Assembly (NCBI RefSeq): GCF_030412015.1
Contig: NZ_JASNRD010000003.1
Coordinates: 310,001-374,000, forward strand
DNA length: 64,000 nucleotides
DNA from: Massilia sp. YIM B02763
Lineage (GTDB): Bacteria; Pseudomonadota; Gammaproteobacteria; Burkholderiales; Burkholderiaceae_D
Reading direction: 5' to 3'
The notes under the pieces were generated by a model that ran no database searches, had not been told where the DNA came from, and saw only the letters and a list, made by a program, of their open reading frames with translations. The translations under genes and the position numbers were made by a program. Positions 38,607 through 46,858 of the stretch are shown in pieces; position 1 is the first letter of the stretch, and the number at the start of each line of letters is the position of its first letter.

Positions 38607-39059
38607 ATGCAAGTCATCCTGCTGGAAAAAGTCGTCAACGTCGGCAACCTGGGCGACGTCGTCAAGGTCAAGGACGGTTACGCACGTAACTTCCTGATCC
38701 CGCAAAAAATGGCCCGCCGCGCTACCCAAGCCGCCGTCGCCGAATTCGAAGTCAAGCGCGCCGAACTGGAAAAGGCAGCTGCCGAGAAGCTGGCAGCCGC
38801 TCAAGGCCAGGGCGACAAGCTGAACGGCATGACCATCACCATCGCCCAGAAAGCCGGCGTCGATGGCCGCCTGTTCGGTTCCGTGACCAACTTCGACATC
38901 GCCGAAGCCCTGAGCAAGCAAGGTTTCGCCGTCGAAAAGGCGCAAGTGCGCCTGCCGACCGGTCCGCTGAAGACCACCGGCGAGCACCCGGTTGCCGTCG
39001 CGCTGCACACCGACGTCGTCGTCGATGTGACCATCGCGGTCGTGGGCGAAGCAGCCTAA
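38607..39059 (+). CDS. rplI: 50S ribosomal protein L9
   Basis: A 150-residue L9. The N-terminal domain [19 protein letters not shown] with [10 protein letters not shown] is followed by the long connecting helix and the C-terminal RNA-binding domain. Length and motifs are normal. It is the last gene of the operon, followed by a structured repeat and a terminator. Confidence 0.98.
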   Translation: MQVILLEKVVNVGNLGDVVKVKDGYARNFLIPQKMARRATQAAVAEFEVKRAELEKAAAEKLAAAQGQGDKLNGMTITIAQKAGVDGRLFGSVTNFDIAEALSKQGFAVEKAQVRLPTGPLKTTGEHPVAVALHTDVVVDVTIAVVGEAA

Positions 39060-39063
39060 GAAC

Positions 39064-39174
39064 CTTCGATAAACCTGCTGCGCGTTGCAGCTTTGATCTG
39101 CGATGCTCGCTGTACTATTCGTACAGCTGTGCTTCTCGATCAAATCTGCCGCCGCTCGCGACGGTTTCTCGAAG
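39064..39174 (+). repeat. Structured intergenic repeat, family 1, copy 2
   Basis: Outer stem CTTCGA + AAACC with GGTTT + TCGAAG and a T/C mismatch at the same place as in copy 1; middle TTTGATC with GATCAAA; inner GCTGTAC with GTACAGC. Stem bases differ from copy 1 but pairing is kept. It starts five bases after the rplI stop codon. Confidence 0.88.
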
Positions 39175-39199
39175 ATTCCATTCTTTTAGAGAATGAATG

Positions 39200-39226
39200 A
39201 AAAAGCCGGGTTCGCCCGGCTTTTTC
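39200..39226 (+). terminator. Rho-independent terminator of the rpsF operon
   Basis: AAAAAGCCGGG, loop TTCG, CCCGGCTTTTT, with further T residues. It follows the structured repeat. Confidence 0.93.
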
Positions 39227-39289
39227 TTTTTTACAACACGTAAAAACCTTCTAAAACTCACCAATCATTTCAGCGGCCGATAGGGAACG

Positions 39290-39297
39290 GGTATAAT
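39290..39297 (+). promoter_or_regulatory. Possible -10 of a dnaB promoter
   Basis: GGTATAAT with a perfect TATAAT at 39292-39297. Transcription would begin near 39304, at the ATG at 39305, implying a leaderless or nearly leaderless dnaB mRNA. No convincing -35 is seen, so chance is possible. Confidence 0.4.
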
Positions 39298-39304
39298 GCC
39301 CGCC

Positions 39305-40690
39305 ATGAACTCCCCAGCAGACCCGCAGATCGAGTCGCTCCGCATTCCCCCGCATTCCATCGAAGCAGAACAGTCCGTCATCGGCGGCCTGCTGCGCGAC
39401 AATGCGGCGTGGGACCGCATTGCCGACTTCATGCATGCGGAAGATTTCTACCGCTACGACCACCGGATCATCTTCGAACAGATGGTCCGCCTGATCAACG
39501 CCGGCAAGCCCGCCGATGTGATCACGGTCTACGAGTCGCTCGTCCAGCTCGGCAAGGCCGAGGAAGTGGGCGGCCTCCAGTACCTGAACGCGATGGCGCA
39601 GAACACGCCGTCCGCCGCCAATATCCGCCGCTATGCCGAGATCGTGCGCGATCGTGGCGTGCTGCGCCAGCTGATCACCGTCGCCGACGAAGTGTCGGGC
39701 AAGGCTTTCAACCCGCAGGGCGCCGAGGTCAAGCAGATCCTCGACGAAGCGGAATCGCGCATCTTCGCCATCGCCGAGCAGGGCGCCCGCGGCGCCCAGG
39801 GCTGGCTGCCCGTGCAGCCGCTGCTGACCCAGGTGGTCGAGCGCATCGACGAACTGTACAGCCGCGACAACCAGGGCGAGATCACGGGCGTGCCGACCGG
39901 CTTCATCGACCTCGACAAGATGACCTCCGGCCTGCAGCCGGGCGACCTCGTGATCGTCGCCGGCCGTCCGTCGATGGGCAAGACCGCGTTCTCGGTGAAC
40001 ATCGGCGAGAACGTCGCCGTCGACGCCGGCCTGCCGGTCGCGATCTTCTCGATGGAGATGGGCGGCGTGCAGCTGGCCATGCGTATGCTCGGCTCGATCG
40101 GCCAGCTCGACCAGCACCGCCTGCGTACCGGCAAGCTGACCGACGAGGACTGGCCGCGCCTGACGCACGCGATCCAGAAGATGAACGACGCCCAGATCTT
40201 CATCGACGAGACGCCGGCGCTGAACCCGATCGAGATGCGCGCCCGCGCGCGCCGTCTGGCGCGCCAGTGCGGCAAGCTCGGCCTCATCATCGTCGACTAC
40301 CTGCAGCTGATGCAGGGTTCCAAGCCGGGCGACAACCGCGCCTCCGAGATTTCAGAGATTTCGCGAAGCCTGAAGGGCCTGGCCAAGGAACTCGGCTGCC
40401 CCGTGATCGCGCTGTCCCAGCTGAACCGCTCGCTGGAACAACGCCCGAACAAACGCCCCGTGATGTCCGACTTGCGCGAATCGGGCGCTATCGAGCAGGA
40501 TGCGGACGTCATCATCTTCCTGTATCGTGACGAAGTTTACAACCCGGACTCGCCCGACAAAGGCACCGCCGAGATCATCATCGGCAAGCAGCGTAACGGC
40601 CCGATCGGCGCCATCCGCCTGACCTGGATGGGCATGTACACCAAGTTCGGCAACTACAGCGGTAACCTCGCTATTTACCAAGGCGATTAA
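39305..40690 (+). CDS. dnaB: Replicative DNA helicase DnaB
   Basis: A 461-residue hexameric helicase that drives the replication fork 5' to 3'. The N-terminal domain begins after PQIESLRIPPHSIEAEQSV. The RecA-like domain has Walker A GRPSMGKTAF, Walker B LIIVDYLQLM, and SQLNRSLEQR. ATG 39296, three codons upstream, is the alternative start; neither has a clear ribosome site. 39305 is favoured because the -10-like TATAAT overlaps the upstream ATG. No intein is present. Confidence 0.97.
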   Translation: MNSPADPQIESLRIPPHSIEAEQSVIGGLLRDNAAWDRIADFMHAEDFYRYDHRIIFEQMVRLINAGKPADVITVYESLVQLGKAEEVGGLQYLNAMAQNTPSAANIRRYAEIVRDRGVLRQLITVADEVSGKAFNPQGAEVKQILDEAESRIFAIAEQGARGAQGWLPVQPLLTQVVERIDELYSRDNQGEITGVPTGFIDLDKMTSGLQPGDLVIVAGRPSMGKTAFSVNIGENVAVDAGLPVAIFSMEMGGVQLAMRMLGSIGQLDQHRLRTGKLTDEDWPRLTHAIQKMNDAQIFIDETPALNPIEMRARARRLARQCGKLGLIIVDYLQLMQGSKPGDNRASEISEISRSLKGLAKELGCPVIALSQLNRSLEQRPNKRPVMSDLRESGAIEQDADVIIFLYRDEVYNPDSPDKGTAEIIIGKQRNGPIGAIRLTWMGMYTKFGNYSGNLAIYQGD

Positions 40691-40702
40691 TACCGATAAC
40701 GA

Positions 40703-40733
40703 CCGCGGCGAGGTCAAGAGCCCGACGCCGCGG
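40703..40733 (+). terminator. Probable terminator after dnaB
   Basis: CCGCGGCG and CGCCGCGG form an 8-bp stem around a 15-base loop, followed only by CCTTTCC. The weak T run lowers confidence. Confidence 0.45.
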
Positions 40734-40775
40734 CCTTTCCAAGAAGTCCCAAGAGATCTACAACGGAGAACTACA

Positions 40776-41402
40776 ATGTTTGGACGCCTCATGCCCACGG
40801 AGGGCAAGTTTTTTGATTTGTTCAACCAGCACGCCGCGCTGTGCGTGAAGGGTGCACACGAAATGGTTGGCCTGATGACCAACTTCGATGACCTGGAAAA
40901 CCGCACCCACGCCGTGGAGAGCATCGAAAAACAGGCGGACAAGATCACGTACGCCACCGTCGACCTGCTGCACAAGACCTTCATTACCCCGCTCGACCGC
41001 GACGACATCCACAAGCTGATCACGCGCATGGACGACATCCTCGACATGATGGAAGACGCCGCGCAGACGATCTCGCTGTACGACCTGCAGGCCGTGACCC
41101 CGGAAGCCAAGCGCCTGGCCGAGCTGTGCCTGGCCTGCTGCGAAAAGGTCCAGCAGGCCGTCGGCATGCTGCACAATATGGACAACGCCCAGAAGATGGT
41201 CGCCATCTGCGAAGAGATCGACCGCCTGGAGTCGGACGCCGACCACGTGATGCGCGCCGCCATGTCCAAGCTGTTCCGCGACGAGCCGGACGTGCGCAAC
41301 CTGATCAAGATGAAGGCCATCTACGAGATCCTCGAGACCGTCACCGACCGCTGCGAAGACGTTGCCAACATCATCGAAGGCATCATCGTCGAGAACGCCT
41401 AA
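40776..41402 (+). CDS. DUF47/PhoU-like phosphate transport accessory protein
   Basis: A 208-residue all-helical protein of the DUF47 (TIGR00153) family, similar to PhoU. Acidic repeats such as IEKQADK with later EEIDRLESDADH are the family's metal-binding pattern. It is encoded directly before pit (21-base gap), the usual partner, and is thought to modulate low-affinity phosphate uptake. A good GGAG site is upstream. No signal peptide; cytoplasmic or membrane-associated. Confidence 0.93.
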   Translation: MFGRLMPTEGKFFDLFNQHAALCVKGAHEMVGLMTNFDDLENRTHAVESIEKQADKITYATVDLLHKTFITPLDRDDIHKLITRMDDILDMMEDAAQTISLYDLQAVTPEAKRLAELCLACCEKVQQAVGMLHNMDNAQKMVAICEEIDRLESDADHVMRAAMSKLFRDEPDVRNLIKMKAIYEILETVTDRCEDVANIIEGIIVENA

Positions 41403-41423
41403 GATACAAGAACAATAATAACG

Positions 41424-42434
41424 ATGGATTCTCTTCACATCAGCATCTATGTGCTGGGCCTGCTCGTCCTTTTAGCGCTGGTCTTCGACTTCATGAACGG
41501 CTTCCACGACGCCGCCAACGCAATCGCGACGGTGGTCTCGACGGGAGTGCTGAAACCCCAGACCGCGGTCGCCATGTCGGCCGTCTTCAACTTCGTCGCC
41601 ATCTTCACCGTCGGCCTGCACGTGGCCGCGACGGTGGGCAAGGGGACCGTCGATCCGCACATCGTCGACCACTATGTCGTCTTTGGCGCGCTGGTCGGCG
41701 CCATCATCTGGAACATCATCACCTGGTACTACGGTATCCCGTCCTCGTCCTCGCACGCGCTGATCGGCGGCCTGGTCGGCGCTGCCGTGGCCAAGGGCGG
41801 CACCGGCGCGCTGGTCGGCGGCGGCCTGATGAAGACCGTCATGTGGATCATCCTGTCGCCGCTGCTGGGCTTCGTGCTCGGTTCGATCGTGATGCTGGCC
41901 GTGTCCTGGATCTTCGTCCGCACCCCGCCGCGCAAGGTCGACACCTGGTTCCGCCGCCTGCAGCTGGTCTCGGCCGCCGCCTACAGCCTCGGCCACGGCG
42001 GCAACGACGCCCAGAAAACCATCGGCATCATCTGGATGCTCCTGATCGTGGCCGGCGTGTCGCAGGCCAGCGATACGGCGCCGCCGCTGTGGGTCGTGAT
42101 CTCCTGCTACACGGCGATCTCGATGGGCACGCTGTTCGGCGGCTGGCGCATCGTCAAGACCATGGGCCAGAAGATCACCAAGCTGAAACCGGTCGGCGGC
42201 TTCTGCGCCGAATCGGGCGGCGCGATCACGCTGTTCCTGGCCAGCGCGATCGGCGTGCCGGTCTCCACGACCCACACCATCACCGGCGCGATCGTCGGCG
42301 TGGGCTCGGCGCAGAAGGCCTCGGCCGTGCGCTGGGGCGTCGCGGGCAATATCGTGTGGGCGTGGATCTTCACCATCCCGGCGTCGGCCTTCATGGCGGC
42401 GATCGCCTGGTGGGTCGGGACGCACATCCTGTAA
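41424..42434 (+). CDS. pit: Inorganic phosphate transporter, PiT family
   Basis: A 336-residue inner-membrane permease with about ten membrane helices that moves metal-phosphate with protons. The two PiT signature repeats are seen: GFHDAANAIATVV in the first half and GGNDAQKTIGII in the second. SSSHALIGGLVGA and STTHTITGAIVGVG are the paired inverted-repeat motifs. It follows the DUF47 gene and ends with a terminator. Confidence 0.96.
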   Translation: MDSLHISIYVLGLLVLLALVFDFMNGFHDAANAIATVVSTGVLKPQTAVAMSAVFNFVAIFTVGLHVAATVGKGTVDPHIVDHYVVFGALVGAIIWNIITWYYGIPSSSSHALIGGLVGAAVAKGGTGALVGGGLMKTVMWIILSPLLGFVLGSIVMLAVSWIFVRTPPRKVDTWFRRLQLVSAAAYSLGHGGNDAQKTIGIIWMLLIVAGVSQASDTAPPLWVVISCYTAISMGTLFGGWRIVKTMGQKITKLKPVGGFCAESGGAITLFLASAIGVPVSTTHTITGAIVGVGSAQKASAVRWGVAGNIVWAWIFTIPASAFMAAIAWWVGTHIL

Positions 42435-42453
42435 GCGCAGCACGCAGCAAATC

Positions 42454-42483
42454 AAAAGGCCGGGATCGTCTCCCGGCCTTTTT
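42454..42483 (+). terminator. Rho-independent terminator of pit
   Basis: AAAAGGCCGGGA, loop TCGTC, TCCCGGCCTTTT plus T. Its A-rich left arm could also serve the convergent lipoprotein gene on the - strand. Confidence 0.93.
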
Positions 42484-42518
42484 CATGGTCTATTGCTCCG
42501 TGCCCGCTTCGCCGCCGT

Positions 42519-42758
42519 TTACTTCAAGGACGGATTATTCGCGGCCTGCATGACGCGCTCGTTTTCCATCTGCTGCGTGTTGGCCGTGATCGAATTGATC
42601 GGACGGTTCTTGTCCTTTTGCGGGAACAGGGTGCCCAGCGTGCGTTCGCCGCGCTCGGCCACCTGCTGGCCGGCACCGGCATTGTCCGACGAGGGGCTGG
42701 CGCAGCCGCTCAACGCGGCGGCGGCCAGGACGGTCGAGAGAAAGGCAAAGCGCATCAT
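42519..42758 (-). CDS. Small lipoprotein, tandem paralogue 2
   Basis: A 79-residue lipoprotein: signal peptide, lipobox LSGC, then a short polar mature part. It shares CASPS-DNAG, RGER-LG-LFPQK, KNRP and MEN-R-M with the gene 16 bases upstream, so the two arose by tandem duplication. The family is unknown to me. AAGGAG lies six bases before ATG 42758. It is convergent with pit. Confidence 0.78.
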   Translation of the reverse strand: MMRFAFLSTVLAAAALSGCASPSSDNAGAGQQVAERGERTLGTLFPQKDKNRPINSITANTQQMENERVMQAANNPSLK

Positions 42759-42774
42759 GCGTGGCTCCTTGACG

Positions 42775-43014
42775 TTATTTGTAGCCCGAGTTGTTCGTGC
42801 CCGCGTTCATGGTGCGGGCGTTTTCCATGTCCTGCTTGTCGGCTTCGCTGGAATTGGCGGGGCGATTCTTGTTCTTTTGAGGGAACAGGCTACCCAGTGC
42901 GCGTTCGCCGCGGTCGGCCGAAGCCTGCTGGTTGCCGGCGTTGTCGGTGGACGGGCTCGCGCAGGCGGACAGCAGGAGGGCGCCGGCGATGGCGGCCACG
43001 GTAATACCTTTCAT
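42775..43014 (-). CDS. Small lipoprotein, tandem paralogue 1
   Basis: A 79-residue lipoprotein with a signal peptide and lipobox LSAC. The mature part (about 60 residues) is rich in Asn, Gln, Arg and Lys and contains RGERALGSLFPQKNKNRP, nearly the same as in its neighbour at 42519. It has a GGGAG site upstream and is the first gene of the pair. The function is unknown; it may be an outer-membrane or periplasmic stress lipoprotein (inference). Confidence 0.78.
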   Translation of the reverse strand: MKGITVAAIAGALLLSACASPSTDNAGNQQASADRGERALGSLFPQKNKNRPANSSEADKQDMENARTMNAGTNNSGYK

Positions 43015-43156
43015 TGCTACTTCTCCCAGGAGTTGGATTTCATTTGATAAAGATCAAAACAAATATAAGGCATATAACGCCCATCCTTTGTCACCAATTG
43101 TCTCAGCAGCATAGATTTTCGCGGCCCAGGCAACAGCCTGGCCGTTCGACAGGCGT

Positions 43157-43188
43157 AAAAAAGCCTGCGCTCCTTGCGGAGCGCAGGC
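43157..43188 (-). terminator. Rho-independent terminator of phoH
   Basis: On the - strand, GCCTGCGCTCC, loop GCAA, GGAGCGCAGGC and six T. It lies 27 bases past the phoH stop codon and separates it from the lipoprotein genes. Confidence 0.93.
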
Positions 43189-43214
43189 GTTGACGGCAAC
43201 AGGTTTGCCTGTGG

Positions 43215-45035
43215 TTACAGCACGTCGCTCGCGTGGTCGGCCAGGCGCGAGCGTTCGCCGCGCGCCAGCGTCACGTGGCCGCCGTGGCTCCAGCCCTTGA
43301 AGCGGTCGACCACATAGGTCAGGCCGCTCGACCCCTCGGTCAGGTAAGGCGTGTCGATCTGCGCGATATTGCCCAGGCACAGGATCTTGGTACCGGGACC
43401 GGCGCGGGTGACGAGGGTCTTCATCTGCTTGGGCGTCAGGTTCTGCGCTTCGTCGATGATCAGGAACTTGTTGACGAAGGTGCGGCCGCGCATGAAGTTC
43501 AGCGACTTGATCTTGATGCGCGAGCGGATCAGGTCCTGGGTCGCGGCGCGGCCCCAGTCGCCGGCGTCGCCGTCCGACTTCATCAGCACCTCGAGGTTGT
43601 CGTCGAAGGCGCCCATCCAGGGCGACATCTTTTCTTCCTCCGTACCGGGCAGGAAGCCGATGTCCTCGCCGACCGGCACCGTCACGCGGGTGACGATGAT
43701 CTCGTTGTACTGCTTGGTCTCGAGCACCTGCGCCAGGCCGGCGGCCAGCGCCAGCAGGGTCTTGCCCGTACCGGCCTGGCCCAGCAGGCTGACGAAGTCG
43801 ATCTCCGGATTCATCAACAGGTTCAGCGCGAAGTTCTGCTCGCGGTTGCGCGCCGTGATGCCCCAGACATTGTTCTTGTTGCTGGAGTAGTCGCGCAGCG
43901 TCTGCAGCACGGCCGTCTTGCCGTTGATCTGGCGTACCTGGCCGTAGAACGGCGCTTCGCCGCCCTTGCCTTCCAGGTAGACGAACTGGTTCACCATCAG
44001 CGAGGGGATGAACGGGCCGGTGACGCGGTACCAGGTCGACGAATAGCCGCCCTTGATCTCCTGCCACGACTCCATGCCCTTGCCGTGGCGCGTCCAGAAA
44101 TCGTCCGGCAGCTGCACGATGCCCGAATACAGCAGGTCGGTATCCTCGAGCACATGGTCGTTGAAGTAATCCTCGGCCGCCAGGCCCATGGCACGGGCCT
44201 TGATGCGCATATTGATGTCCTTGGACACCAGCACGATGGCGCGGCCTTCCTGGTCCATCTCCAGCGCGCGCACGACGCCCAGGATCTGGTTGTCGGCCTT
44301 GCCCGAGGGCAGGCCTTCCGGCAGCGTGGCCGCGTTCAGGCGGGTCTGGAAGTACAGGCGGCCCTTGGCATCCTTGTTGCCCAGCTTGGCCAGCGGGATG
44401 CCCGTCTCGATCGCGTCGTCTTCCGTGTTGGCGATCAGGGCATCCAGCGTGCGCGACACCTGGCGGGCATTGCGCGCGACTTCCGACATGCCCTTCTTGT
44501 GGTTGTCGAGCTCTTCCAGCGTCATCATCGGCAGGTAGACGTCGTGTTCCTCGAAGCGGAACAGCGAGGTCGGATCATGCATCAGCACGTTGGTGTCGAG
44601 CACGAACATCTTGGTCGCGCCGGAACTGTCGGCCTTGCGGCTGGCCGGCGACTTGACGTTGACCTCGACGGGCTTGTGCTTGGCCGGGTGGGGCGTGTTG
44701 ATGTCGGTCTCGCGCAGCTTGGCCTGGACGCCGTCCTTGGCAGCCTTGTCGGACTTGCCCGGCTTGGCCGGGGCTTCGGCGCGAACGGGCGCCGCGATGG
44801 GTGCCGCAACGGGCGTCGCCTCGCGTGCCGGCGCCTCGGCCAGCAGCGCCGCCTTCGACTTGCGCGCGCGGCTCGCCTTGGCGGCGGGCACGGCGGTACC
44901 GCTGATCAGGTCCTCGACCGGATCGTTTTCCGCCTTCGCGGCGGCGCGCACGGGCGACTTGCCGGCGACGGGCTGGGGATAATCCTTGGTCAGCAGGATG
45001 GTTGCCGGCTTGGTTGGTATTTTGGGCAGTGGCAT
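43215..45035 (-). CDS. PIN-PhoH fusion ATPase (PhoH2 type)
   Basis: A 606-residue protein. The first 140 residues are a low-complexity Ala/Lys/Pro region. A PIN nuclease domain follows (FVLDTNVLMHDP, LEELDNHKKG), then a PhoH ATPase domain with Walker A LLGQAGTGKTLLA and Walker B FLIIDEAQNLTP. PhoH2 proteins of this layout have RNA-unwinding and RNase activity in mycobacteria; here the function is inferred. The N-terminal extension is longer than usual. The start has only a weak GAG site. It has its own terminator. Confidence 0.92.
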   Translation of the reverse strand: MPLPKIPTKPATILLTKDYPQPVAGKSPVRAAAKAENDPVEDLISGTAVPAAKASRARKSKAALLAEAPAREATPVAAPIAAPVRAEAPAKPGKSDKAAKDGVQAKLRETDINTPHPAKHKPVEVNVKSPASRKADSSGATKMFVLDTNVLMHDPTSLFRFEEHDVYLPMMTLEELDNHKKGMSEVARNARQVSRTLDALIANTEDDAIETGIPLAKLGNKDAKGRLYFQTRLNAATLPEGLPSGKADNQILGVVRALEMDQEGRAIVLVSKDINMRIKARAMGLAAEDYFNDHVLEDTDLLYSGIVQLPDDFWTRHGKGMESWQEIKGGYSSTWYRVTGPFIPSLMVNQFVYLEGKGGEAPFYGQVRQINGKTAVLQTLRDYSSNKNNVWGITARNREQNFALNLLMNPEIDFVSLLGQAGTGKTLLALAAGLAQVLETKQYNEIIVTRVTVPVGEDIGFLPGTEEEKMSPWMGAFDDNLEVLMKSDGDAGDWGRAATQDLIRSRIKIKSLNFMRGRTFVNKFLIIDEAQNLTPKQMKTLVTRAGPGTKILCLGNIAQIDTPYLTEGSSGLTYVVDRFKGWSHGGHVTLARGERSRLADHASDVL

Positions 45036-45258
45036 CAGGTTCTCAATCTAGAAAAGGTCGGAAAAAGCTCCGCGCGGCACACACGCGCCGCCGGGCGAAC
45101 AGATGCAACTATGGGAAGAGCTGCGAGGCGCCGGCCGGCCATGGAAGGGAATGGGCCGGCAGCCAGATTGGAATTGACGGAAGGAGGTGCAACTATGACT
45201 CAAAATAGGCGAATGCTCGGCAACGATTGTTAGGCTGAGCCCTCCAGTACACAGGTGG
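45036..45258. other. phoH upstream region with tiny ORFs on the + strand
   Basis: This spacer holds the phoH promoter, which I cannot place exactly. On the + strand a 12-codon ORF (45195-45233, MTQNRRMLGNDC) has a perfect AAGGAGG seven bases upstream. A 24-codon ORF (45103-45177) precedes it. Both start within a shared 10-base direct repeat (TGCAACTATG at 45104 and 45188). Neither leads into a larger + strand gene. Confidence 0.35.
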
Positions 45259-45364
45259 CCGAAGAAGCGTAGCGAGCGGCAGCAGGGGTGGTTGAGAAGC
45301 GCAGCTGTACGCAAGTACAGCGAGCATCGCAAACCGCCCCTGCAACGCGTAGTAGCTTATTCGG
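45259..45364 (-). repeat. Structured intergenic repeat, family 1, copy 3
   Basis: Read on the - strand: outer stem CCGAA + AAGC with GCTT + TTCGG and the same T/C mismatch; middle AGGGGCGGTT with AACCACCCCT; inner GCTGTAC with GTACAGC. The bcp stop codon lies inside the outer stem, so this copy sits directly at the end of that gene, as in the other two copies. Confidence 0.86.
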
Positions 45365-45887
45365 TCGCCTGGGGCTGGCTCTGCAAAAATTCCAGCACTT
45401 CTTTTACGTGATCATTGACTTTCACGCCACGCCATTCTTTCACCACTTTGCCGTCAGCGTCAATGACAAACGTACTGCGCTCTACCCCGCGCACTTTCTT
45501 GCCATACATGTTTTTCATCTTCATGACGGCGAACTGGTTGCACACCAGTTCTTCGGGGTCGGAGATCAGTTCGAACGGCAGGCCCAGTTTGGCCTTGAAG
45601 TTCTCGTGCGAACGGAGCGAGTCGCGGCTGATGCCGAACACGGCCGCGCCCAGCTTGGCGAAGTCGTCGTGGTGGTCGCGGAAGGCCATCGCCTCCGTGG
45701 TGCAGCCGGGCGTGCTGTCCTTCGGGTAGAAGTACAGCACCGTGTACTTGGCGGGACGGCCGTCCAGCTCGAAGGTCTGGCCGCCGGTCATGGCGGCGCT
45801 GAAATTGTCCAGCTTGGCATTGAGCGCTGGCGGGACGGGTGCTGCGGCAGTGTCTGCCGCCGGTGCTGCGTTTGGGCTGTCGGCCAC
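45357..45887 (-). CDS. bcp: Thiol peroxidase, Bcp/PrxQ family peroxiredoxin
   Basis: A 176-residue peroxiredoxin that reduces hydroperoxides with thioredoxin. The peroxidatic Cys is near residue 62 in STPGCTTEAMAF; the position five residues on, Cys in E. coli Bcp, is not Cys, so a 1-Cys mechanism or a distant resolving Cys (EELVCNQ) is likely. An Ala/Pro-rich N-terminal stretch of about 20 residues is extra. It is the last gene before phoH in a leftward series and ends in the structured repeat. Confidence 0.94.
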   Translation of the reverse strand: MADSPNAAPAADTAAAPVPPALNAKLDNFSAAMTGGQTFELDGRPAKYTVLYFYPKDSTPGCTTEAMAFRDHHDDFAKLGAAVFGISRDSLRSHENFKAKLGLPFELISDPEELVCNQFAVMKMKNMYGKKVRGVERSTFVIDADGKVVKEWRGVKVNDHVKEVLEFLQSQPQATE

Positions 45888-45916
45888 GGGTTTCTCCTGA
45901 AGGAACCGGTTTTATT

Positions 45917-46855
45917 TTAGCGATGCGTGTCGAGCACGATCAGTTCGCCTGACCGGCCCGGCACCTGGCCCCACTGCAACGGGTACGCCGGCAGCGGGAC
46001 ATCCTTGATCTTCTCATGATAGTCGGCCATCGCGGCAAGCCGGTAGCCCTGGGCTTTCCAACCTGACAATAGCCGGTCGAATATGGGGGCAAGTTTCTGT
46101 CCTTCAAGCTCAGCGTGCAAGGTATACACGTGGTCGCGCCTGTCGGCCGTCAAGGCCAGCAGGTGGTCGGCGATATTGTCCTCGTCCAGCACCTTGCCGC
46201 CGATCTCGCGGCCCAGCAGCTCGTCCAGCGTCGGCAGCGTGGTCGGCATCTGGATGCAGGACAGGCCCGGCAGGCGGTAGGGGCCGGCCTGCGGATCGCG
46301 CAGGGAACCGTCGTCGTTCAGCAGGGCGCGGCCGTCCGAGGCGTAGCGGTAGCCGGCGGCGTCGTGGCGCGCGAACGCGGCGCCGTTCATCTGCCAGCCG
46401 GCCGCGCCGTGCGTGTGCGGCGCTTGCCCGAACACCTCGCGGTAGCGCCGCTCGCTGTGCTCCAGCATGCGCAGCGTCCACGCGTCGCCGCGGGTGCGCA
46501 CGGCATCCTGCCACAGCACGTGGTCCCAGGTGTGGATGCCGCATTCGAAGCCGGCATCGCGCACGGCGCGCATCTCGGCGGCGGCCTTGGCGCCGATGTC
46601 CGGGCCCGGCAGCAGCACGCCGTACATCAGCGTCTTCAATCCGTAGTGCTCGACGACCGAGGTGCGCGAGACCTTGCTGAAGAAGCCCGGCCGCAGCGCG
46701 CGCTTCATCGCCCGGCCCGTGTGGTCCGGACCCAGCGAGAACAGGAACGTCGCGCCGGCCCCGTGGCGCGCGAGCATGCGCGCCAGGTTCGGCACGCCTT
46801 CGCGGGTGCCGCGGTAGGTGTCGACGTCGATCTTGAGGACGAGCAGCGGTTCCAC
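45917..46855 (-). CDS. arnD: ArnD-type formamidoarabinose-undecaprenol deformylase
   Basis: A 312-residue polysaccharide deacetylase-like protein. It aligns with E. coli ArnD: LKIDVDTYRGTREGVP at the N-terminus, GPDHTGRAMKR, and HTWDHVLWQDA. It removes the formyl group from undecaprenyl-linked 4-formamido-arabinose, so the sugar can be moved to lipid A. It is the last gene of the leftward arn cluster, starting three bases after the formyltransferase stop. Confidence 0.93.
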   Translation of the reverse strand: MEPLLVLKIDVDTYRGTREGVPNLARMLARHGAGATFLFSLGPDHTGRAMKRALRPGFFSKVSRTSVVEHYGLKTLMYGVLLPGPDIGAKAAAEMRAVRDAGFECGIHTWDHVLWQDAVRTRGDAWTLRMLEHSERRYREVFGQAPHTHGAAGWQMNGAAFARHDAAGYRYASDGRALLNDDGSLRDPQAGPYRLPGLSCIQMPTTLPTLDELLGREIGGKVLDEDNIADHLLALTADRRDHVYTLHAELEGQKLAPIFDRLLSGWKAQGYRLAAMADYHEKIKDVPLPAYPLQWGQVPGRSGELIVLDTHR

Positions 46856-46858
46856 GGT

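Noticed and set aside
42454..42758. Rightward ORFs across the tandem lipoprotein genes
   Set aside because: The leftward genes have signal peptides, lipoboxes and ribosome sites; the rightward frames have none.
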